DNA from: Perognathus longimembris pacificus
Lineage: Eukaryota > Chordata > Mammalia > Rodentia > Heteromyidae
NCBI RefSeq assembly: GCF_023159225.1
Contig: NC_063170.1
Location: 28,732,301-28,796,300 of the forward strand
Length of the DNA: 64,000 nt
Direction: 5' to 3'
Below the pieces are notes generated by a model that made no database searches, had not been told where the DNA came from, and saw nothing but the letters and a program-made list of their open reading frames with translations. The position numbers and the translations under genes are program-made. Each line of letters begins with the position of its first letter. Within the stretch, counting starts at the first letter, position 1. This document shows, in pieces, positions 55,771 through 64,000 of the stretch.

Positions 55771-56231
55771 CATGAAGCCCTGGGTTTGATTCCCCAGTAC
55801 TACATAAGCAGAAAAGGCTTGAAGTGGTACTGTGGCTGGAGTTGTAGAGAGCTAGCACTGAGTACACAGAGGCTCAGGGACAGAGCCCAGGCCCTGAGTT
55901 CAAGCTCCAGGACTAACCAAAAAAATAGAAATGTTATACACCTCATTAAAAAACAAAATTAACACTATATAAACTGATCTCAGGAGCATAAAAAGTTCAA
56001 TTTCCACATTGCAAACCAAGTCGAGGATAAAGCAGAGGAGCTAGAAAAAAAAGTCAAAGATATGGAAAAAACACTAATTTCCAAAGGGAAATCCAAGAAT
56101 TGTCAGACTCAAACAAGAGATCACATTTAGTAGTGGGGATGGACAAGGGGGAAGAATTCAATACCAAAGGCATTGAAAACATATTCAGTAAAAAAAAAAT
56201 AATAATAATAACATAAAACTTGCCCAATTTT

Positions 56232-56423
56232 TTTTTCCAGTCCTGGGGCTTGAACTCAAGGCCTGAGCACTGTCCCTGGCTTCATTTTGTACAAGGCTAG
56301 CACTCTACCACTTCAGCCACAGTACCACTTCTGGCTTTCTCTATATATGTGGTGCTAAGTAATCTAACCCAGGGCTTCATGTATACGAGGCAAGCACTCT
56401 ACCACTAGGCCATATTCCCAGCC
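56232..56423 (-). mobile_element. IDL-Geo dimeric SINE
   Basis: Reverse copy in old L1 ORF1; the 17-bp TSD AAAACTTGCCCAATTTT is at 56215-56231 and 56424-56440. Confidence 0.93.
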
Positions 56424-57098
56424 AAAACTTGCCCAATTTTAAGAGAGAGAAATCTCACTCACCTGACAGAAGCATACAAAACCTCCAGGAGACAGGATCC
56501 AAGAAGAAACACTTCTAGAGATGTCATAGAAAAACATCTTGAATAGCAAGGAATTGATTTTAAATGCTGCAAAATCAAAAAAGGAGCTATATTAAAAGAA
56601 AATCAGAATCACTGAAAATTTCTCAAGACAATTTCTCAACACAAGGAGAGCCTGGAATGGTATAATCCAAGCCTTGAAGATCAACAGCTGCTAACCCAAA
56701 GTGGTATACCCAGCAAAGCTGTAATTTCCATTTGATAGTAAAGCTAAAACCTTCCATAAACAAAAATTAAAGGAATCCATGAACTCTAAATGAGAATTAC
56801 AAAGAATACTAAAGGGAAGTATACAGTCTGAAGAAAACAATCAAAATCAAGAAAACACATCAGACAAAAATCATTAGAAGACCAATTTAGTAAGCAAAGG
56901 AGGGGGAAAGAAGCAAAATACAGGAAACCAAGAAAAATGGCAGGAAAGACGATACATCCCTTTATAATAACTCTAACCATTAATGGACTCAATTCTCCAA
57001 TTTAAAGAAAAAGAAAAGCAAATTGGATAAAAAAAAAGTCCATTTATTTGTTGTCTCCAAGACACCTACTTCACAGACAAAGATAAAAGCTAACTCTT

Positions 57099-57310
57099 GG
57101 GGCTGGGAATATGGCCTAGTGGCAAGAGTGCTTGCCTCGTATACATGAAGCCCTGGGTTCGATTCCCCAGCACCATATATATAGAAAAAGCCAGAGGTGG
57201 TGCTGTGGCTCAAGTGGCAGTGTGCTATCCTTGAGCAAAAAAAAAAGCCAAGGACAGGACTCAGGCCCTGAGTTCAAGCCCAGGACTGGCAAAAAAAAAA
57301 AAAAGAAAAA
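57099..57310 (+). mobile_element. IDL-Geo dimeric SINE
   Basis: Forward copy in old L1 ORF2; the 14-bp TSD AAAAGCTAACTCTT is at 57085-57098 and 57311-57324. Confidence 0.93.
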
Positions 57311-57648
57311 AAAAGCTAACTCTTAGCGAAGGAATGGGAAAAGATCTTCCATGCAAATGCACCCTGGAAGAAGGCAGGGGTAGCCATATTGATATCTGAT
57401 AGAATAGACTTTTCATTAAAATCAGTTCTAAAAGACAAATAAGGTCATTATATAGTAATAAAGAGAATGATCCATAAAGAGAAATTGTTAGTGGTCAATA
57501 TCTACGTACCAAATAATGGACACCTAAATATATTGAACATACTTTTGGCCTTATAGAACAAGATAGACTCAAACACAATAATAGTGGGAGATTTTAAAAA
57601 TCTGCTCTCACCAAAGGACAGGTCAACCAAACAAAAGCTAAGCAAAGA

Positions 57649-57822
57649 GGGCTGGGAATGTGGCCTAGTGGTAGAGTGCTTGCCTAGCATGCATGAAGCC
57701 CTGGGTTCAATTCTTGAGCCCTGTGGCTCTAGTGGTAGAGTGATAGCCTTGAGCAAAAAGAAGCCAGGGACAGTGTCCAGGCCCTGAGTTCAAACCCCAG
57801 GACTGGCAAAAAAAAAAAAAAG
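57649..57822 (+). mobile_element. IDL-Geo SINE with internal deletion
   Basis: Forward copy lacking the linker and the start of the right monomer (CAATTCTTGAGCCCTGTGGC joins the two). Inserted in old L1 ORF2. Confidence 0.82.
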
Positions 57823-58025
57823 TTAACGAAAGAAGCCTCTGAACTAAAGCCACCATAACTCAAATGGACTTAACAGACTTCTACAATGATCCAATTCACA
57901 TTCTTCTCAGCAGCCCATGGAACATATTCCAAAGTAGACCATATCATAGGACACTCAAAGAACCTAAGCAAATACAGAGGATTGGCATAATTTCTTGCAT
58001 CCCATCTGACCACAGTAGCGTCAAA

Positions 58026-58596
58026 CTAGTTCACTGCTCTCTTTTCTGTGCCCTTCTGTCTCTTCCAACACAGAAGGATGCAACAAAAATATCACCACAC
58101 AGTGATACCTTGGCTTGGACTTCCCATCCTCTAAGCTGTAAGAAATCGGTATCTGTTTTTTTTACACTGTGTTTTACACTGTGCAATAGTGTTATAGCAC
58201 ATAATTCTCTTTCTGTCAGGAAGGGCCACCATCAGAGAAATATGCACGGAATTTGAGCTGTCTGTAAAGGAAGGAGGGAGAGGGTGATGGAGGATACAAG
58301 GGATACCAGCTGAGATGTAAGTGAAATCTGCCAGCAGAAATTGTATGCGACAAAGAAAGGCAACACAACTGCATTTTAACATACAGAAATGTCAACATGA
58401 CTGGTTATTCCCTTGCTATATATAACCGCAATAATAATTTTAGGACACACACTTAATTCCAACAATATTTTCTGTGAACAAAACAATTTGCATGTCCCAC
58501 TATTAGGATGCTATGAGAGCCTATAGTTTCATTTGTTTATATTTCTTAAATATCTTTAGTAGAAATAAATCTTTGTCCTCCCAAGAGAAAATTGGG
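58026..58596. other. Unassigned
   Basis: Nothing recognised; starts at the break of the old L1. Confidence 0.4.
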
Positions 58597-58606
58597 GTGT
58601 GTGTGT

Positions 58607-58643
<37 letters not shown>
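58597..58643. repeat. (TG)n microsatellite
   Basis: TG repeat with one GGG interruption. Confidence 0.95.
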
Positions 58644-58644
<1 letters not shown>

Positions 58645-58727
58645 ACGCGCATGCACATGCTGGTATTGGGGCTTGATCTCAAAGCATGTATCTGTCTCTT
58701 GATGTTTAAAACAGTAACAGAATTTCT

Positions 58728-58975
58728 GGGTGCTGGTGGCTTATGCTTGTAATTCTAGCTACTCAGAAATCTGAGATCTGAGGATCCTGGTTTGAAGCCA
58801 ACCCTGTCAGGAGAGTCTGTAAGGCTTTTATCTCCAATTAACCACCAAAAGGTTGGAAGTGGAGCTGAGGCTCAAGTGGTAGAACATTAGTCGAGCAAAA
58901 AAAAAAAAATCTTAGGGACAATGCCTAGGCCCTAAGTTCAAGCTATGGGACCAACACATACATACATACATATTT
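58728..58975 (+). repeat. B1-headed composite SINE
   Basis: GGTGCTGGTGGCTTATGCTTG head, CCAATTAACCACC linker, right monomer and (CATA)n tail. Confidence 0.78.
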
Positions 58976-59419
58976 ACTCGTGAAAAGTTTGAGCTATACA
59001 GTGATGTGTTGTTTATCTGCTGCTACACAACAAACAATCCCAGAACAACAGCTACATATTTAGTTCATGATTCTATGAGCTAGCAATTTGGGTTGTATAG
59101 TAGGTAGTTATTCTTGTTTGTCATGGCTCACCCATAAGTCTGCAGAAACTGCTAGTATACTGGAAGGCAGTCTGAGGACAGACCTCATTGACATGCCTGG
59201 AAGTTGATTCAACCTTTGAGTTGACAGGCAAGATAGACCACATGTCTTTTATAATTTAGTAGACTAGCCTGAGTGGTTTACATGGCAGTTCAACAGGTTC
59301 CAATGAGAAGGCAGAAGCCTGCCAAGTCTTCCTGAAGGCCACATTCTGCCATACTCCATTGGCCAAAGCAGCACACAAGACCAGGCCATACTCATGAGAT
59401 AAAAAATATAGACTCTTGT
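58976..59419. other. Unassigned
   Basis: Nothing recognised. Confidence 0.4.
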
Positions 59420-59622
59420 GGGCTGGGAATGTGGCCTAGTGGTAGAGTGCTTGCCTCATATACATGAAGCCCTGGGTTTGATTCCTCAGAACCACATATA
59501 TAGAAAAATCCAAAATTGGTGCTGTGGTTCAAGTGGTAGAGTGCTAGCCTTGAGCAAAAAGACACCAGGGACAGTGCTCAGGCCCTGAGTTCAAGCCCCA
59601 GGACTGGCAAAAAAAAAAAGCT
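59420..59622 (+). mobile_element. IDL-Geo dimeric SINE (first of a pair)
   Basis: Forward copy with A-tail; followed within 15 bp by a second forward copy. Confidence 0.85.
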
Positions 59623-59632
59623 CAAATTGTTG

Positions 59633-59830
59633 AGCTGGGAATATGGCCTAGTGGTAGAGTGCTTGCCTCATATACATGAAGCCCTGGGTTCGATTCCTCA
59701 GTACCACATATATAGAAAAATCCAGAAGTGGCACCGTGGCTCAAGTGGTAGAGTGCTAACCTTGAGCAAAAAGAAGCCAAGGACACTGCTTAGGCCCTTG
59801 AGTTCAAGCCCCAGGACTGACAAAAGAAAA
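59633..59830 (+). mobile_element. IDL-Geo dimeric SINE (second of a pair)
   Basis: Forward copy starting GAGCTGGGAATATGGCC. It lies head-to-tail with the first copy, consistent with insertion into that copy's A-rich tail. Confidence 0.85.
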
Positions 59831-59954
59831 GACAAAGACAAAGAAAAAAAATAGACTCTCTGTTTCTCTGTCTCTCTCTCCCCCACCCCACACACACGTA
59901 TGTGTATGTATCCCATACACATACATACACATATGTATATACATACACATTATT

Positions 59955-60190
59955 TTTCCCTTAGTCCTGGGATTTGAACTCTGGGCCTGGTTTCCGTCCC
60001 TGAGGTTTGTGATCAAGGCTAGTGCTCTAACTTGAGCCATGGTGTCACTTCTGGCTTTTTCAGAATAATTTATTGGAGATAAGAGTCTCATGGTCTTTGC
60101 TGCCCAGGTTGGTTTCAAACCACAATCCTCAGATCTCAGCCTCCTGAGTAGCTAGAATTACATGTGTGAGCCACCAGTGCCTGACTTTGA
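59955..60190 (-). repeat. B1-headed composite SINE
   Basis: Reverse copy; TTTATTGGAGATAAGAGTC linker and B1 complement GTGTGAGCCACCAGTGCC. Confidence 0.78.
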
Positions 60191-60934
60191 TCTCATATTT
60201 TAATGAAGGCTGTGGGACACTGCAAAGTCACATTTCAAAGGGGCATGAGTATAGAATGGAAGGGGAAAATGTGCTTATTTTTCTAATCTGAAATAAATTT
60301 TAACTGCTGATTAATATTGCTTTGAGTTTTAGAAAACCTGAGTCTAAAGTCTAATATTTTAGCTGAGGTTCTGTGTAACTCAATAATAGAACACTTGCCT
60401 AATAGTGTGAGGCCCAGTATCACTTAAAATGATAATAATAATAATAATGATAAAATTAAATAAAAAGCTGAAACCAGGTCTTCATAAATGCTAAGTCCAC
60501 ACTCTTAACTCTTATCACTGAGCTATATTCCCAGTCCCCTTTTTTCTTCTTCTGTAACTTTAATTGAAACATTCCTACTCATTTTGAACTCTTTCTCTTA
60601 CAAGCACCAAATTTAATACCTAAATCAATTTTGTGGGAAAGAACTTCCCTCCAGAACAAAGCAAAGATGTTCATTCCTCCAAATGTCCAAATTGAAAATC
60701 TGCCCCAAACAAAACAAAACTAAACAACAACAAAACCCACACAGAAATAAAAAGTAACAAAAATCACATTCTAGGGAGTCAGTGCACTTCCTAGTCTTTG
60801 TTTGCTGTCTAATTGTCCATCAACTGACTTTCAAAAAATGAACGCCCTAGCTCATCAAAATATATATTTTTCCATTGGCTTTTTAAAATTAAAAATAATT
60901 ACTAAAAAGAGAAAACTTGAAGGAATTCACAATT
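60191..60934. other. Mostly unassigned
   Basis: 60360-60425 resembles a diverged ID monomer; (AAT)n at 60432-60448. Otherwise AT-rich without features. Confidence 0.4.
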
Positions 60935-62430
<1,496 letters not shown>

Positions 62431-62514
62431 TTACAGGCTGAACTGAAATCAAGGCTATGCAGATTTGTAACTTTTTAGGTTGCTTGGTTTATTTTGCAAT
62501 AAAGAGTTATAATC

Positions 62515-62602
62515 TTCGGGCTGAGATTTATTTACTTCAGTGGCAGAGTCCTTGCCTCTCACATACAGGCCCTAGGTTTGATCCTCAGCACTGGGAAGAA
62601 AA
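62515..62602 (+). repeat. ID-like monomer
   Basis: GGGCTGAGATTTATTTACTTC through TTTGATCCTCAGCACTGGG. Confidence 0.6.
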
Positions 62603-62659
62603 AGAAGAGTGACTATCTTTTGATGTTGAGTACCATTACCTCCAAGCCTTGCCCTCTTT

Positions 62660-62775
62660 AAAAAAAACAATATTTATTTCTTGTCAAAGTGAAGTACAGA
62701 GGGGTTACAAGTTTCATATGTAAGGCAGTGTGTACATTTCTTATCCAACTTGTCTTGCCCTTTCTTTTTCCCTTT
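62660..62775 (-). repeat. L1-type 3'UTR fragment
   Basis: Reverse copy of the 7430-type 3' end: CTTGTCAAAGTGAAGTACAG and GGGGTTACAAGTTTCATATG. Confidence 0.5.
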
Positions 62776-62993
62776 TTGCCCCACACCTGGACAAGCTTAT
62801 AAGAAAGAAGATGTGGTCTCTGTGGTTCATACTTTTCAGGGAGTGTTCAACCCTGACTCATCCCCTAACTATTATAAAAGTTCTCAAGCTAGTCTCCTTC
62901 CTCTGATCTCTCAAGCCAGTATCAAACCAGCATGGAAATCCTTCCCTGCTTTCTCCAGAAAAACTGGTTAGATAAATAATAAAAATTTATATC
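62776..62993. other. Unassigned
   Basis: Nothing recognised. Confidence 0.4.
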
Positions 62994-63255
62994 TTAGTTG
63001 GATTCAGGTGGCTCATGCCTATAGTCCTAGCTACTCATGAGGCTGAGATATGAAGATCTTGGTTGAAAGCCAGCCCAGGCAAAAATAGTCTATGAAGCTC
63101 TTATCTCCAATTAACCACTAAAAATCTGGAATTACAGCTGTGCCTGAAGTGATAGAGTGCTAGCCTTGAACAACAACAGCAACAAAAAAACTAAGGGACA
63201 GCTCCTAGGCCCTGAGTTCAAGCACCAGGACTGGCACAAAAAGGGGGGAAAAAAA
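62994..63255 (+). repeat. B1-headed composite SINE
   Basis: AGTTGGATTCAGGTGGCTC head, CCAATTAACCACTA linker, right monomer with CAACAACAGCAAC tail insert. Confidence 0.75.
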
Positions 63256-64000
63256 AGAGTTCAAAGCCAACTTGGGCTACATACACAGTAATAATGGCAA
63301 AATACAATACATTATTTTATAAAATATATACTAATAACATTGTTTCCCAAATAATATGTACTCGGAAATTATTAGACATTATTGTCAGATGATCTGTAAC
63401 AACTGCTATAGATTCGGAAGGAAATCCTAATCTGCCACTCCATTTTCAGGTGGTTTATGGGATGTGGGAAATGAAAAAGATCCAGAAGGACTGATTTTAT
63501 TTTTTTCTAATTTAATATAACTTTGGTTGCCAGTTACCATGTCAGACACTAAAGGTCTATAGCTTTATACAGGAACACACACCTGTAATCCCAGCACTCA
63601 AGAGGCTAAGACAGGAGGATGGCAAGTTTGATGTCAACCTAAGCTATACTTTCTCAAAGAAAAAAACAAAACAAGACCATATACCAAGGATTGGGGAGGG
63701 GGAATTAAACTTATTACAGAATAAATTCTCAAAGGCACATTATAATGGACAGAGTATTGAATTGGTGTAATTTAATAGGAAGCTAGGAATATTATTATTA
63801 TTTTTGAAACCTAATGAGACAGGCTAGAGGGGCATGACATAGAAATCAAGAGTAAGCATAATTAGGAGCAAATTAGAACTGATTAGAAATCTTGGTTAAT
63901 TTTTTGCAGTCCTGGGATTTGAACTCAGGGTATTGCATCTGCTAGGAAGGCACTTTACCACTTGAGCCATACCTCCATAGACTTTTTTGCTCTAGTTATT
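63256..64000. other. Mostly unassigned, with B1 and ID pieces
   Basis: A diverged B1 lies at about 63568-63665 (ACACCTGTAATCCCAGCAC) and a reversed ID-like piece at 63905-63985 (GGGATTTGAACTCAGGG). No gene recognised. Confidence 0.45.

Larger units (their letters stand above)
54510..55925 (+). mobile_element. IDL-Geo SINE split by an LTR element
   Basis: The SINE head (GGGCTGGGAATGTGGCC to GTGCACATGA) ends at 54557 and the rest resumes at 55771 (CATGAAGCCCTGGG...). The 1.2 kb between is the nested LTR pair. The duplicated CATGA (54553-54557, 55771-55775) marks the LTR integration. Confidence 0.82.
52918..58025 (+). mobile_element. Old L1, 5' half, interrupted by several insertions
   Basis: Pieces in order: a 5'UTR (52918-54375, no long frame, degenerate repeats at 53660-54130); the ORF1 start (ATG 54376); ORF1 coiled-coil sequence resuming at about 55930-56215; ORF1 C-terminal blocks (TEAYKTSRRQDPRRN near 56465, YPAKL near 56710) broken by stops; and ORF2 endonuclease sequence (INGLNSP near 56975, then blocks to about 58025). 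The RT half is absent. Four inserts were removed by eye: the split SINE with LTRs (54510-55925) and SINEs at 56232, 57099 and 57649. The 5'UTR differs from that of the young L1 at 26 kb, so this is a distinct subfamily. Confidence 0.8.

Overview
The window is mammalian nuclear DNA that is almost entirely repeats. I found no functional host protein-coding exon. The best clue to the organism is the dominant SINE. It is a dimer whose left half is an ID/tRNA-Ala-like monomer (A-box and B-box visible) and whose right half is a second monomer beginning around GGCGCTGTGGCTCAAGTGG. This matches IDL-Geo, a SINE described only from geomyoid rodents (kangaroo rats, pocket mice, pocket gophers). A second abundant SINE has a B1 head and the same kind of right monomer. 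I therefore infer a Geomyoidea rodent; the species cannot be told from the sequence.

Layout. 0-7 kb: AT-rich sequence with two very young SINEs, then a minus-strand class I endogenous retrovirus (ERV) remnant with LTR, tRNA-Pro primer-binding site, splice donor, a 45-bp tandem repeat, a glycoGag-like leader and Gag matrix fragments. 10.59-19.13 kb: a decayed plus-strand class I ERV with paired LTRs, a 5-bp target duplication (TSD), a tRNA-Phe-like primer-binding site and broken pol. It has been invaded by two copies of a second LTR family, another LTR, an L1-like 3' fragment and several SINEs. 25.57-26.07 kb: a solo LTR with a 6-bp TSD. 26.38-32.60 kb: a full-length young L1 with GC-rich 5'UTR, ORF1, ORF2, 3'UTR and a 16-bp TSD. 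34.23-35.91 kb: a 5'-truncated L1 interrupted by a SINE. 36.52-36.85 kb: a solo LTR with a 5-bp TSD. 37.6-46 kb: SINEs, microsatellites and unassigned DNA. 46.4 kb: a processed pseudogene of TOMM6. 48.9-49.8 kb: an older L1 3' end. 50.3 kb: an LTR. 52.9-58.0 kb: an old L1 (5'UTR, ORF1, endonuclease part of ORF2) cut up by SINEs and by an LTR nested inside another LTR. 60.9-62.4 kb: a minus-strand processed pseudogene of spermine synthase (SMS), itself hit by a SINE.

The biology is mobile-element biology. L1 supplies the endonuclease and reverse transcriptase that also move the SINEs and processed pseudogenes; long TSDs flank many copies. LTR elements arrived independently, and most have collapsed to solo LTRs. 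The points most worth a second look are the L1 with ORF1 and ORF2 fused in one frame, a 42-bp SINE head with an 18-bp duplication and no tail, a four-level nest of insertions with readable pre-insertion sites, and the repeat-bearing glycoGag-like leader. Repeat boundaries without a stated TSD are estimates by eye.
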